DNA from: Stramonita haemastoma
Taxonomy: Eukaryota; Mollusca; Gastropoda; Neogastropoda; Muricidae
Length of the DNA stretch: 64,000 nt
NCBI GenBank assembly: GCA_030674155.1
Contig: CM060329.1
Span: 18,735,211-18,799,210, forward strand
Direction of reading: 5' to 3'
The notes under the pieces were generated by a model. It made no database searches, was not told the DNA's origin, and saw only the letters and a list, made by a program, of their open reading frames with translations. The position numbers and the translations under genes were made by a program. Of this stretch, positions 1-10,839 are shown piece by piece. Every line of letters starts with the position of its first letter. Position 1 is the stretch's first letter.

Positions 1-310
1 ATCAGCACTCACGTGCTTTTTTACATCCAGTCCTCGTGTGTATGCAGTTTTGTCAATCTTGTCATCTGTTCCCACCGTCACACAATGGCCTACTCTTACG
101 AAAAGCGAAACAGGATTTAGCGTGTGCGCAAAATGTTCTGCGTGCGTTCGTACACGGGGCCTCAGTTTATAGTCTCATCCAAAGGACTTCTGGGGAGAGA
201 GAAGTCAGCACTGATGTTATCTCTAGGGGGAAAATCCTCTCGAATGGGAATCGAACCCGGGTCGTGAAATTGCGAGCGCAATGTTCTGACCACTAAGCTA
301 TCTGGTCATC
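1..310 (-). mobile_element. SINE-1, tRNA-derived SINE, near full length, cut by window start
   Basis: Read on the minus strand, the element begins near 310 with a tRNA-like head: A box TAGCTTAGTGG (300-290) and B box GGTTCGATTCC (257-247). The head is followed by a body carrying the SINE-1 hallmarks GACTATAAACTGAGGCC and AAGAGTAGGCCATTGTGTG, then the 3' tail GGACTGGATGTAAAA with a small stem-loop, AGCAC-GTGA-GTGCT. The same order of blocks recurs at 30208-30556 and 50440-50768, so this is a family and not a tRNA gene; the head lacks a convincing cloverleaf. A/B boxes are the internal promoter for RNA polymerase III. The 3' A-rich end lies outside the window. It carries no protein; open frames across it are chance. 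Confidence 0.85.
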
Positions 311-950
311 CTCTTATGTGTATAAGTAAAATAGCCAGATGGTTGGGATGGTTGGTTGTGGTGGGTGGGTGGATGGCAGGCAAGGTGGTTGGTAAATCAC
401 ATTACTTGCTTGGTGGCTCAACTGATTTGATTGATTGATTATTTTATTGATTCTTTTGACTGACTTATATTATAAATTAATATAAAGTAGTCAAAAGAAT
501 CAATAAAATATATATCCGCGTTCTTGTTTCTAACCAGTACACGAAATCGCTCTTTCTTTCACCAGATACAACACTGGCTTATTTTTCAATAATTATCCAC
601 AAATTGTCGACACTAAGAGAGAGGCAAAGCATGCTTATTAATTAAACACCTAACTTTCTGGGCGGTCAGTCAGTGTTGTTGGCAGAGTGAGGCAAGAGGG
701 TAAAGACCTTGGCACGGGCATGTGATACAAGTGGAAACAGTAACAGCCAGGGTTATTACTGTGCGTGCTGACAGTTTCTGCCGCAGCTGTTGGCGTTATG
801 GGGGTGTTGCGTCACCACTGATTGCCTTGTTTACTGCCGGTAAAACACAGCTGGTCTAATCGCATACCTCATCTTTTTGCTGTCTAGACAGCCCGTCGTT
901 TTCTCTATTTTTGTCTTTTCTTTAGTCTGTTTTTATCTACCTGGTTTTAT
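310..950. other. Non-coding spacer with cryptic GGTTG repeats and one hairpin
   Basis: Positions 330-440 are imperfect GGTT/GGTG/TTGA repeats. A strong inverted repeat sits at 441-509 (separate entry). The rest (520-950) looks unique and has no open frame worth calling. Confidence 0.5.
441..509. repeat. Perfect 21-bp inverted repeat (hairpin)
   Basis: The arms 441-461 and 489-509 are perfect reverse complements of 21 bp. The 27-nt spacer (462-488) is itself partly palindromic (GACTTATATT against AATATAAAGTAGTC), so the whole 69 nt could fold as one long hairpin. No duplicated flanks were noticed. It may be a very small MITE, a hairpin RNA source or a cruciform; the sequence alone does not decide. 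Confidence 0.75.
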
Positions 951-956
951 CATCTT

Positions 957-1149
957 TTTTCTTTCTTTTATTTCTTACTTTACTTTACCTATTTACCTAC
1001 CTACTTACTTACTTGCTGTGCTTATTTACTTACTTATTTATTTGCTTACTTATTTTCTTGTTTGCTTATTTCTTTCCTTACTTACGTATTTACTTACTTT
1101 CTCTCTGTCTTCCTTTCTCCTCTCTCTTCTCATCATCATCTCATCATCG

Positions 1150-1187
<38 letters not shown>

Positions 1188-1432
1188 TGCATGCTCTCTT
1201 CTCATCTCCTCATCTTATTCTCATATCTCTTACTTCTTCTTCTCTTCTTTCTTTCTCCTTCTTCTTGTTTCTTCTTCTTCTTCTCTATTCCTTCTTCTTC
1301 TTCTTCTTTCTTCTGTCCTTTTTTTTTTTCTTCTCTTCTTCTTCTTCTTCTTCTTCTTCTTCTGTCTTCTTCTTTCTTCTTCTTCTTCTTCTTCTTCTTC
1401 TTCTTCTTCTTCTTCTTCTTCTTCTTCATCGC
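957..1432. repeat. 475-bp polypyrimidine tract: TTAC, TCA and TTC arrays
   Basis: The plus strand is almost purely pyrimidine in stretches. It starts with CTTACTTA-type tetranucleotides (970-1095), continues with a TCA array (1130-1188) and ends with a long TTC array (about 1200-1430) with CT interruptions. The apparent Ser/Leu/Phe-rich or His-rich open frames exist in every frame and are translations of simple sequence, not genes. Confidence 0.95.
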
Positions 1433-1434
1433 CA

Positions 1435-1950
<516 letters not shown>

Positions 1951-1959
1951 GATGCTTAA

Positions 1960-2755
1960 ATTGAAGGGAGAGAACCCACAAAGGGGGCATAAACTTAAGT
2001 ACCATGTTTAAAATAAAAAAAACAGTGAAGTAATTTTACCAAGCAATGGTCACTAGTTTCTTTTAATCTCGATAGCTGACCTATTGCTTGGTTGGTTCAA
2101 TTGATCGTAAGGTGTCAGATTGGTTGATAGACTGGTTGTTTGTTTCTTGCTTTGTTGTCGGTTGCCTGGCTATTTAACTGGTTGCTTGCCTGTTTGGTTG
2201 ATTCACTAGTCGTCTCCCTGTTTCTTTTCATTTAATAGGTGTCTGTTCTTCCTCGATGTGGTTTACAAAATTGGATAAATGTTTAGGCCAGATGCACTAC
2301 AATGATACATTATGAAGAAATAGTTACACTTGCAAACCCATACCCCCCACTGCTGTTCCACACTTATACATTACCCACACACAACCTCCTTCCCCCCGCA
2401 TATTGTTATCCTCTTCTCCTTGATAGTCACATAATCGCAACTTGCTGCACTGTACATTCGCTGTACACAAGTTTATATTTTGATATCCCACTTCCCCATA
2501 AAGCCCCCATTCATACAGTAAAATCTGTCCGTTTCCTCTTCCAGCGTTTCTTGTGGGCCAAGCATTAGTCATGTGTGAGTAAGCCGAGCAGAAGATTCGG
2601 TACTATCATGTGTGTGAGGTTATTTTGACACGTGCCATGGACAGATTCTTATCTCTTAAGAAGAAAAAAAAAACAAGGGCCTTACTAGAGTCTGCTTTCA
2701 TTTTATCACTCTCTCCGAATGGATAAATTCTCAAGGCACTGCTAGTCAGTCTGTT
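1960..2755. other. Non-coding spacer
   Basis: Positions 2085-2215 are cryptically simple (scattered GGTTG/TTGCTTG). The remainder looks unique. Overlapping 80-90 codon frames at 2302-2572 lie on both strands and lack coding character. Confidence 0.4.
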
Positions 2756-2905
2756 TGTCTCTCTGTCTTTCTGCCTTCTTCTTTCTTTCTTTTTCTTTTT
2801 CTTTCTTCTTTCCTTCCTTCCTTATTTCCTTCCTTCCTTCCTTCCTTCTTCCTTCTTCTTTCTTCTTTTTTCTTCTTTTCTTCTTCTTCTTTTTTCTTGT
2901 TTCTG
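2755..2905. repeat. Pyrimidine-rich CTTT/CCTT/TTC tract
   Basis: Imperfect CTTTCTTT, CCTT and TTC repeats form a 150-bp polypyrimidine stretch on the plus strand. Confidence 0.85.
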
Positions 2906-2909
2906 TTTT

Positions 2910-3880
2910 AGTGCCTTTCTTTGGTATGCCAGTTCTTTTCTTCTTGTCTATACTTCTGTGTCTCCTTCAACAGCTCACCGTCCACTCGTAAGCTATAAGT
3001 TTCTTGCTGTTTCTTTCAATCAATCTGTTTCTTAATTCCCCTTTTCTACGACTCTTTTTGTTTCTGTTTATGTCCGTACCTTTCTCTGATCTCTTGCTTA
3101 CTTTTTGCCCTCCCAGTTCAATCTCCTGCCTTTTTTCAAACAAAAATCGTACAAACAGTTTTTCCATGCATTATAATTGCCTGTAGCGTATTCTTTTGTT
3201 CTGATAATCAGCTAGTGATATAGTACACACTAGGACAGGCACAGGATGTCCATTCTGTTGTGTTTTTTGCCCACAATTATGGCATTGTTAATGCATTTTG
3301 TTGCCCATTGAAGTGTTCATTACCCTTTCCTGTAACATGGGGATGCACATTAAGCGGAGTGGCTGTGTCCTTAGCACGGCTTAGTTCTACTGACCTTGAA
3401 AAATTAAATGATGTAGGTACTCTGTCGTTCAATGTAGGTTCCCCCCCCCCAGGTCGGTGTTATATATTTGAAGGACTTAAATGTTAAGATGAGCTTGAGG
3501 TGAATTTTGTTGGAGTTGCTGAAATCAAACAAGCCGACAATCCTGCTATGGCCTTCGTGATTGATGGGTCTATAAACAACATGAAAATGAAATGACAATG
3601 TTCTTTCTTTTATCTCTCGTGCTTTCTTTCTGACCTCTATGATTTCAATCGCTTTGCTTTGTTTGTTTTTTGTTGTTGTTTTTCTCATCTTTCTGTGATC
3701 CTTCCTTTTAACCAATTTCCCTTTTTAATTCATTCTTTCTTTTTATCCTTTTTCCAAATTTTTCAACAAGAAGAGGAGAAGAAGAAGAAGAGGAGGAAGA
3801 TGTGTTCACCATGAGCACAATACCTAGTACTTTACTTGTATGGACATGGACGTCAAACGGACACAAGACACACACAGACA
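2910..3880. other. T-rich non-coding spacer
   Basis: Contains a C10 run near 3440 and a short GAAGAG tract (3770-3800). Open frames of 60-100 codons overlap on opposite strands with no recognisable product. Confidence 0.4.
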
Positions 3881-3882
3881 CA

Positions 3883-3890
3883 GACACAGA

Positions 3891-3922
<32 letters not shown>

Positions 3923-3993
3923 GCAAAGGTCAAAGCAAAAACACGAGCTGACATTTCTACTCTGTAGAGCATAAACCATCTCATAATCATTCC

Positions 3994-4028
<35 letters not shown>
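3883..4028. repeat. CA array and long poly(A) run
   Basis: CACAGA/CA repeats (3868-3913), then 45 bp later an uninterrupted A run of nearly 30 (about 4000-4028). The A run could be an old poly(A) tail, but no retroposon body was recognised upstream on the plus strand. Confidence 0.85.
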
Positions 4029-4030
<2 letters not shown>

Positions 4031-4317
4031 CGAAAAGGTGTGTTGCCATTTTTTGCTGACATTGTTTGTTGTTGTTGTTGCTTTTCATTTGATGGTATTG
4101 TTTAATCAGTGCTGATTCGTTTTGTAACTTATGATGTAAATGAAAGTTAGTTAATGCTTTTACCAGGCATTGAGCCAAAGCTACATGGTCATGATTACAG
4201 CGCGTGTCAGTTGTTGTGTGATAATGTCAAAGATCGTTTTGATGCGTGGATGTTTACAGGGAACTACTATAAAATTAGGTTTGGTCCAAAATCTTTATCC
4301 TAATTGTGCAAGGTTCG

Positions 4318-4470
4318 TTCATTCATTCATTCATTTAGTCAGTCAGTCTAGTCAGTCATATCAGTCAGTCAGTCAGTCAGTCAGTCAGTATTAGTGAGTC
4401 AGTGAGTCAGTGAGTCAGTGGCAGTGGTCAGGAGCGGGCAGTCAGATCAGACAGACTGTCAGTCAGTATC
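4318..4470. repeat. CATT, CAGT and GTGA tetranucleotide arrays
   Basis: TTCA repeats (4315-4336) pass into CAGT repeats (4338-4390), then GTGAGTCA repeats (4393-4420) and scattered CAGT to 4470. Confidence 0.85.
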
Positions 4471-4975
4471 TTCCTTACCTTATTCTTTCGACAGACATTA
4501 CAGTTCTAGCAAAGGAGTTCTAAACTTTTAGCTATTTGCCTCTTATGTCTATCGATATGTACCCAGTTGATAGTAAACTTTTCTAGCCATTCCCTCCATG
4601 ATTCCGTTTCAAGTTTCTTGCTTTTTATACGTTACGAAGCTTTCTTTGGTATAAAAAGAAAGCTTTACTTACGATTGCACTCAGTGACACTACTTTCCAA
4701 GACTACTGAGACAAATCATTCTTTTCGTATCATGCACCAAGGATTTACTAAAGGTTAGGCTTCTTCAGTGCGTGCGAAATGTCTTTTCCGCAGACCTTCC
4801 AGACTTTTCTCGTTCCCATTATCTTAAACTGAGGTATTCACAGTGCATAAATGGCAAACTAAACAGTTTTGATGCAACTTTACCACACTTCAGAGTATTG
4901 AACGTCTCCTTTTCGATCAGTTACTGAAAAAAGCCACAAATGGATACACGTATATGAGTGTGTGGGTGTACACAG
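4470..4975. other. Non-coding spacer, nothing recognised
   Basis: Looks unique. A 63-codon frame at 4567 has no recognisable features. Confidence 0.4.
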
Positions 4976-4978
4976 ACA

Positions 4979-5033
4979 CACATGCACACACACACACACA
5001 CACACATACACATACACACACTCTCTCTCATGC

Positions 5034-5098
<65 letters not shown>

Positions 5099-5118
5099 AA
5101 CACAAACACACACAAACA
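4979..5118. repeat. CA array
   Basis: CA dinucleotide with CATA and CAAA interruptions; the purest block is 5036-5092. Cys/Val or His/Thr open frames here are artefacts. Confidence 0.95.
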
Positions 5119-5119
5119 C

Positions 5120-6263
5120 CAGTTCTGTGATTTCTACAGCACACAATGTTGTTATTTTAAGCATAACAAGGGCGTGAACTCTTCCCAGAGTTGGATGTCT
5201 GTGAACAACGGGCAAGCAGCGGAGAGGAAAGATAACTCTGCCGACAGTCTGTAAAAGGCCAGGGAGTAATCCATCTTGTTACTGCCGCTCTTTACTGCCG
5301 AGTTCTTCAGAATGGACAAAAACTTTTCCTGGAATATCTTTCAAATAGCAGTTTAAGCTTTCGGAGCTTTTTTTTATGCATTTCTACTATCGTGAAAGAC
5401 AGGAACAAATATTGGAGAATGACGGCGTTTCTCGAGCAATAGGCATGAAATGTCTCTAGAATAGACACATAGACAAGTAAAGATGTATCACTGCTCTACT
5501 CTCTCTTTGTGGCAGCTGTAACCAGATTTTGGACAGGGTCAGACTGCTGTTTTCTTTAGTGTGACACGTTTCTGCACATCACACAGACTTCGTCTACAAC
5601 GGCTACAAATATTATAAATGGGTCATTTATAATATTTTCACGCATGCTCATCAACAGACGGTGATAATTGTCATTACTGTCAATCTCTTAATCACACATC
5701 CTGGCATACTGACTACTTTTTCATTGATAAAATATAGAAAGCAAATATTTCTAACTTCAATGTTGGTCAAAAACCAACTTAAAATGCAACAGACTTTACC
5801 CATGATACACACCCACACATGCATCTTCAACTGCTTCAAGAGAGGGGGCGGGGGAGTCACACAGACACCACTTACAGGTAAAGCATCAATAACTACAACT
5901 GTTCTTGTAAGCGAAATGAATCAAGGTTCTTGGGCGTTGCCCTGCCACATTCCTACAATTCCTCTACATAACACCCAGTGGGGAGAAGAAGAGCAACAGG
6001 GTAGGCCTATGTGTGGCTTACTGCTGCAATGAAACGTGAGCTACCGTGCTGCTGGTGCCTTCATTCGACTGCATCCTTACCTTGACGTTAATGTGAACAT
6101 GACACTGACTGTCAGCTACACGCGTAAAACTGCTGCAAGCTTCAGGCTAGATTGGCAAGAGCCTTAGGCTTTTAATGGTGCCTAATTGTCTGCAGTTTAT
6201 GGCATGTTTTATCTGGATTTTTTTTCTTCAACATTATGTTATTTCTTTATACATAGAGAAGTG

Positions 6264-6266
<3 letters not shown>
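5120..6266. other. Non-coding spacer with a short perfect palindrome
   Basis: Over 1.1 kb without a recognisable gene. A 13-bp perfect inverted repeat with a 3-nt spacer (AATATTATAAATG / CATTTATAATATT) lies at 5608-5636. The 123-codon frame at 5661-6032 resembles no family I know and overlaps a minus-strand frame of similar quality. Confidence 0.4.
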
Positions 6267-6315
<49 letters not shown>

Positions 6316-6325
6316 CATAAAAAAT

Positions 6326-6370
<45 letters not shown>

Positions 6371-6374
6371 TATA
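6267..6374. repeat. AT array
   Basis: Two AT blocks (6267-6310 and 6330-6374) are separated by about 20 bp of AT-rich sequence. The right block directly abuts the MITE-like element at 6375. Confidence 0.95.
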
Positions 6375-6794
6375 TGACGCTCCACCACGAAATGAGTCGC
6401 TTAGCACATAACCCACTTTTCCGCTATGAGCCATTTTAGGCAGGTGGGGGTGAGGTTGTTGATTTTGAGCTTTTGATGGATTATAAAACTATAACACTTA
6501 TTCTACCTTCTAGTGAAATATAAAGGAATAATTCTGATTCCTTTTGTCTTTAAACGTGTTTTGAATATAGCCAAGCCCTCATTCTGATCACCTATTGGGA
6601 TGCTAAGCTTGTCAATTTCTCATTTTGTCATTTCCTGCAGTCTATCATTTCAATTTGTAATAACTTTTGATAGAATGGTGCGATTTTCAATATGTTTTTT
6701 GTATTGTATAGCAATTTTGTTGCAAATTAATAACATGCCAATAACTGAAATTTGACCTCTGGTGCAATGTGACTCCTTATGTGGTGGAGCGTCA
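6375..6794. mobile_element. MITE-like element with 14-bp terminal inverted repeats
   Basis: The left end TGACGCTCCACCAC (6375-6388) is the exact reverse complement of the right end (6781-6794). Inward of the perfect 14 bp the two ends stay loosely similar for about 19 more bases, both reaching a GCAC motif. The 420-bp interior has no transposase and is AT-rich and non-coding. The outer flanks both read ATA (6372-6374 and, one base out, 6796-6798), compatible with a short TA or ATA target duplication in an AT array. Size, inverted ends and lack of coding fit a non-autonomous DNA transposon. A superfamily cannot be assigned from one copy. Confidence 0.65.
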
Positions 6795-6825
6795 CATATG
6801 TCTTATATACAAGAGGAGAGAGAGC

Positions 6826-6826
6826 G

Positions 6827-6857
<31 letters not shown>

Positions 6858-7035
6858 TAGACAGACAGAAAGAGAAGAGCATTGCGTTTTATCAAGAAAT
6901 CTTTGCCTGCCTGTCTCCGTCTCTGTCTGTCTGTCTATCCGTTCGTCCGTCTGTCCATCCGTCTGTCCATCCTCTCTTCTATCTCTCTGTCTGTCTTTCT
7001 GTCTTCTGTCTGTCTGTCTGTCTCTCTCTCTACAT
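6826..7035. repeat. GACA array then TCTG/TCCG array (complementary tetranucleotides)
   Basis: GACA repeats (6826-6870) are followed 35 bp later by TCTG, TCCG and TCTC repeats (6903-7035). The two blocks are near reverse complements and could pair as a hairpin. The array starts about 30 bp outside the MITE right end. Confidence 0.9.
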
Positions 7036-7039
7036 CGAA

Positions 7040-7570
7040 GCTGGGAGTAGATTTAGCTTTTTTTTTTTTTTTACTTGTAGAAAGTTGTTTTATTGTTTTT
7101 GATTCCATACATGTTACATTTTTTTTATTTGCTTCTAAACTCAAACATGGATTTTGAAATCTATTTGTCACCACGACGTTTCTAAGGCGTCTCTTTCACG
7201 GCTGACCGAAGAAGTATTTTACAGCTGTGTGACTGTCAAAGAGCGTGATCCCAGTCCGGTTATTCTGACCTCGTGTAATACATAAATGAATAAATTATCT
7301 CATTCAAACGGGAGGTTTCAGAAAAGAGAAGAACCACAGAAAGAATTGGATAAAAAAGTATGTAAAAAGAAATCATAAAGTATTGATTTAGAATCAAGAT
7401 TTGAAATTACAAGGAATTATAAAAAAAACTAAGCGGAAGCATTCATGTATCATCTGTTTCTTAGGAAGCTCTTTCTTTTGAACTGGGTTTTGAGCCTTCT
7501 GATATTTTAAAGTAGAGTAATGCGTCGTCTGCTTTTAGCGCCAAATTTTCACTCCAAGATGCACTGTGCA
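7040..7570. other. AT-rich spacer, nothing recognised
   Basis: Contains a T14-type run near 7060 and no repeat recurring in the window. Confidence 0.4.
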
Positions 7571-7571
7571 G

Positions 7572-7611
7572 TAGCAGCAGCGCAGCAGCAGCAGCAGCAG
7601 CAGCAGCAATG

Positions 7612-7642
<31 letters not shown>

Positions 7643-7695
7643 CTAGTAGCAGTGTAGTAGTAGTAGGTAGTAGTAGTAGTAGTAGAGGAAGCAGC

Positions 7696-7737
<42 letters not shown>

Positions 7738-7855
7738 AGTTACACCACAGCAGCAGTAGGAGTAGTATTTGTAGTAGTATATACATACTATTACTACTAT
7801 TACTACTACCACTTCCACCACGACCACTTATGCTACTACTACTTCTACTAGGCTA
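7572..7855. repeat. Compound trinucleotide array: GCA, GTA, CAG, TAC
   Basis: The order on the plus strand is GCA (7575-7609), GTA (7612-7690 with breaks), CAG (7692-7738) and, after 45 bp, TAC/TAT (7785-7855). GTA and TAC blocks are complementary. Homopolymeric Val/Ser/Gln frames result; the block has no flanking coding context. Confidence 0.95.
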
Positions 7856-8512
7856 CCTCGAGAGCAAAGGTGTAGGGTTAGTATCATTGTTACCTCCGAG
7901 GAAAAAATACTCTCGAACAGTACAGTGTAGCGGAGACTCGAGATAGGGATCCTCAGCTATGGTCACATCAAGAAGTCAACAACTTAACCAAAAAGCTCTC
8001 CCACTCAGACATTATCAGTGATATGCTAAACAATCCACAGTTCACCCCAGACAATGCTTAAGTCCATCGGATGTGGAAATGATGCTGTTGTACAAATCCT
8101 TAAGTACAGATACATCCAAATAGCAAAGAAGTTTGTTCCCACATAATGACACAAGCAGTATCTGCTTCTGTTGGGATTTCGGACAGACATGTTTTAACCC
8201 GGGAAAATAGGTAAAAGTATGAGATAGGCATGTACTGTCGGTAATGCTCTCTGAGCTGCTACGGAGGCGTACACTTTTCCTTGCCGTCTGTTCTTGTCCA
8301 GCTCCTGTCTACTGTACCCACACCACTCATTCTGATACCCCGTCCCCAGGTATAACCATTACTGTCATAAATCGTGTCCCAATGCTGGCAGTACACGGGG
8401 AACTTGTCCATGTCAGGCTGCCAGGGGCCACCGGCCTAAAAGAGCCCTGCACTGCTGCTGGGTCACTTTGATAGTTTTTAGAGGTGCTTCTTACCTTGAA
8501 AAAAGGATATAG
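7856..8512. other. Spacer upstream of LINE remnant, unrecognised
   Basis: Could be more of the LINE whose C-terminal end follows at 8513, but no reverse-transcriptase motif could be found here in any frame. Confidence 0.3.
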
Positions 8513-8894
8513 ATGATGGAGTCGAAAGGCTTTCACAAACCCCTTGGCATTTCATACAGAGATCTCACCAGTAATGGAGAAATGAAAACCAGAATAAAGA
8601 ATACCATCGGACCATATGAAGAGCTCCTGACTTCAGCGAAAAACGCAAGCTTAAGTGGTACGGGTACGTCACGCGAACATCTGGACTGGCCAAGACTGTC
8701 CAATAGGGAACAGTAAAGGGGGGGGGGAAGATGTAGGCAGACAAAGGAAACGATGGGAAGACAACATTAGAGAATGGACAGGCCTTGGGTGGAGCGATCT
8801 GCTATGGAGTGCGGAGGACCGTAGGGAGTTGAAGAAGCTGGTTGCAAAATCTTCAGTAGTGCCCCCACGGTCCGCGGGACTATGGGACAGGTAA
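8513..8894 (+). mobile_element. Broken C-terminal end of a non-LTR (LINE) reverse transcriptase
   Basis: Three plus frames together give the well-known end of a molluscan/cnidarian-type LINE ORF2. The first (from 8513) holds LGISYRDLTSN and GPYEELLTS. The second (8641-8703) holds KLKWYGYVTRTSGLAKTV and then an in-frame TAG at 8704. The third (about 8718-8891) holds GRQRKRWEDNIREWTGL and KLVAKSSVVP, ending with TAA at 8892. So at least two frameshifts (one at the G run near 8717-8726) and one stop break it. This region lies after the polymerase domain and is non-catalytic. The short 3' tail is GGTGAA-like. It is a dead, 5'-truncated copy. A second copy lies at 51358-51585. Confidence 0.8.
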
Positions 8895-9126
8895 AGGTGA
8901 AGGTGAAGTGGTGCTTCTTTTGATCCAGCTATACAAAACTCCGCCTGCTAAGCCCCTGCTCTCGACAATAAAGGTTTAGACGCAGAGTGACAGTGATTGA
9001 GAGACCCACTAGGGATTGTGACCACTACAATGGTCCTCATGGACCCTATCCCACAAACCTCTCACCTTTCAGGCTTTTACATGAGCTCACCACTGGCATG
9101 GGAGTGGGAAACTAAAACTAAGGGGA

Positions 9127-9200
9127 CGGGATAGCCCGGTGGTTAGAAAGTTGCGCTCGCAGTATGGCGGGCCGGGTTCAAGCCCGGTTCGTACTATCAC
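9127..9200 (+). mobile_element. Isolated tRNA-like SINE head
   Basis: A box TAGCCCGGTGG (from 9131) and B box GGTTCAAGCCC (about 9175) lie about 45 bp apart, as in tRNA-derived SINEs. No SINE-1 or SINE-2 body follows, so it is a truncated or different SINE. A real tRNA gene is unlikely because no good acceptor stem is visible. Confidence 0.5.
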
Positions 9201-9645
9201 CGAGATGCCCGTTCATACAACCATACCAATACAAGTGGGAGAGATGGGGGTGGGAGGTATGGTGAATGGACGTGAGGAAGAGGAAGAAATGTAGAACAAT
9301 AGGGGGGGAGAAAAGTCAGTTTAAAAATCGATGTGGAAATTGTTGAAGAGGGAAGTATGGCCTGACTGTGAAGGTGTATCCCCGTGTGGCAGTGCTGTGC
9401 AGTGGCTGTGCTGTGCTGCACGCTGCTTTAATGGAATCTCTCCCCATCAGGGAAAAACATGGTGTGAACAGATTACAGCCTGACCACTCAGATGTGAAAA
9501 CGATTGTCTGTTTGTTACACTCTTATGCATTTGCCTGTCTGTAGGTCTGTTGTTTTGCTATCTAACCATTTTTCTCTTCTTCTGTGACATTTTTGTAGGT
9601 CATTTAAGTGTATCTGTTTTCTTTTGCTTTTTATCGTATTATTCC
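9200..9645. other. Spacer, nothing recognised
   Basis: Purine-rich between 9235 and 9320 (GGGGGGGAG near 9302). A 74-codon minus frame has no recognisable product. Confidence 0.35.
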
Positions 9646-9648
9646 ACT

Positions 9649-9737
<89 letters not shown>

Positions 9738-9848
9738 TCTCTCCTTTATTCCATTACTATCCCACTCCACACAAACACACACACGCACGCACGCACACGC
9801 ACGCACGCACCACACACACACACACACACCACGCATACACACAACACA
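9645..9848. repeat. CT array then CA/CGCA array
   Basis: CT repeats at 9645-9732 have one TCCT break; after a 35-bp gap come CACG/CA repeats at 9770-9848. Confidence 0.95.
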
Positions 9849-9854
9849 AGCATA

Positions 9855-10005
9855 GAAAGAGATGGAAGAACGCATCTCAGACTGGACAGGCCTCAGGCTG
9901 AGTGCTAGTGGAGGAAGCACTGCGAGAGAGAGGCGGAGATAGAAAAAGAAAGAAGGATCAAGTCATCCATGGAACTCAAACTGTCGACAAGACAGCGGGG
10001 TATGT
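9855..10005 (+). mobile_element. Probable frameshifted C-terminal fragment of another LINE
   Basis: Spread over shifting plus frames are KRW (near 9863), then ISDWTGLRLSA (9880-9912) and VEEALRER (9905-9930). The order KRW-x-I-x-DWTGL followed by an acidic/Arg helix matches the C-terminus seen at 8513-8894 and 19637-19768. It lies immediately 3' of the CA array. Decay is heavy and the match is short, so this is tentative. Confidence 0.4.
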
Positions 10006-10560
10006 AACGTGCAAAACTAAACTCCTACTCCACACTCACTTCCCATGTTTTGCAAGGCTTTTTTTGTTTACTTGTTTTATCTAGCCAACAGCAAAGTTGA
10101 AGGGTATGTTCTCTAGTATTGCAAGATTTTATCAGTATTTTAAAATGTTTAAATTTTACAAAGTAGGAGTGCAGTTTTCTGATATGAAATAGAATCAATA
10201 GGTGTTGATTCTATGTATCCCAGACACTTTTGAAGTTGTAGAAATAGAACAGAAAAATGTGATTGTACAGTGGACATTGACCGAGCAACCAGTACAAAGT
10301 CAGCAGGCCACATACAAACTGACATATGACCGCAGAAGATGCCATCTTCTTGAGTGAGTGAGCAAAGAAACAAACCCACTCTCTATGTTCTGTTACTGAA
10401 AACAGAGGCTTCACATCCAGTTTAAACGGTTTATTTTCACTCTTACGTGATTCCAGAATACAACGGTACCCTTCAGTTTCGCACATACACTTCAACTTGT
10501 GCGCTAGGAATCTTTTAATTTGAGGTATGCTATAACACATCCCAGTAGCCAACACAGGCA
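10005..10560. other. Spacer with 10-bp inverted repeat
   Basis: ATAGAATCAA and TTGATTCTAT (10189-10198, 10205-10214) form a perfect inverted repeat with a 6-nt gap. A 116-codon minus frame (10561-10211) has no recognisable family. Confidence 0.35.
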
Positions 10561-10838
10561 AATACCCTGAATGCTATTGCACTTTATAGGCCAGAAAGAG
10601 TTAAAAGACAGCAAGATTAAGTGTGAAGATACGGGAGTAAGGAAAAGAGAGGCAGGTGTATAGTAAGTCATGCCCATAGATCCCTGTGATCACCTCCACA
10701 CACAATTCGTGGACTAAAAACTACACAGGATTCTAGTCCTACGGCTACTTTGCTGGTCTGAAACCTAACGCTTTAAACGAAGGAAGCAACCTTCAGCTCC
10801 TGGGGTTGTCAATGACCGCCACTGGGAAAAACGCCAGT
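10561..10838 (+). repeat. Dispersed repeat family E, copy 1
   Basis: Shares CGTGGACTAAAAACTAC, CTGAAACCTAA and CCTTCAGCTCCTGGGGTTG with copy 3 (15640-15762). Its 5' half, with CCCATAGATCCCTGTGAT, is shared with copy 2 (14335-14450). No tRNA boxes or coding were seen. Nature unknown; it could be the 3' part of a retroposon. Confidence 0.65.
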
Positions 10839-10839
10839 A

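Noticed and set aside
240..310. A tRNA gene on the minus strand
   Set aside because: A and B boxes are present but the sequence continues into the SINE-1 body shared by many copies, and no proper acceptor stem is seen.
3990..4030. Processed pseudogene or retroposon tail at the long poly(A) run
   Set aside because: Nothing upstream resembles a transcript or known element and no flanking duplication was visible.
7549..7851. Poly-Gln/poly-Val frames from CAG and GTA repeats
   Set aside because: No coding flanks; trinucleotide arrays are open in most frames.
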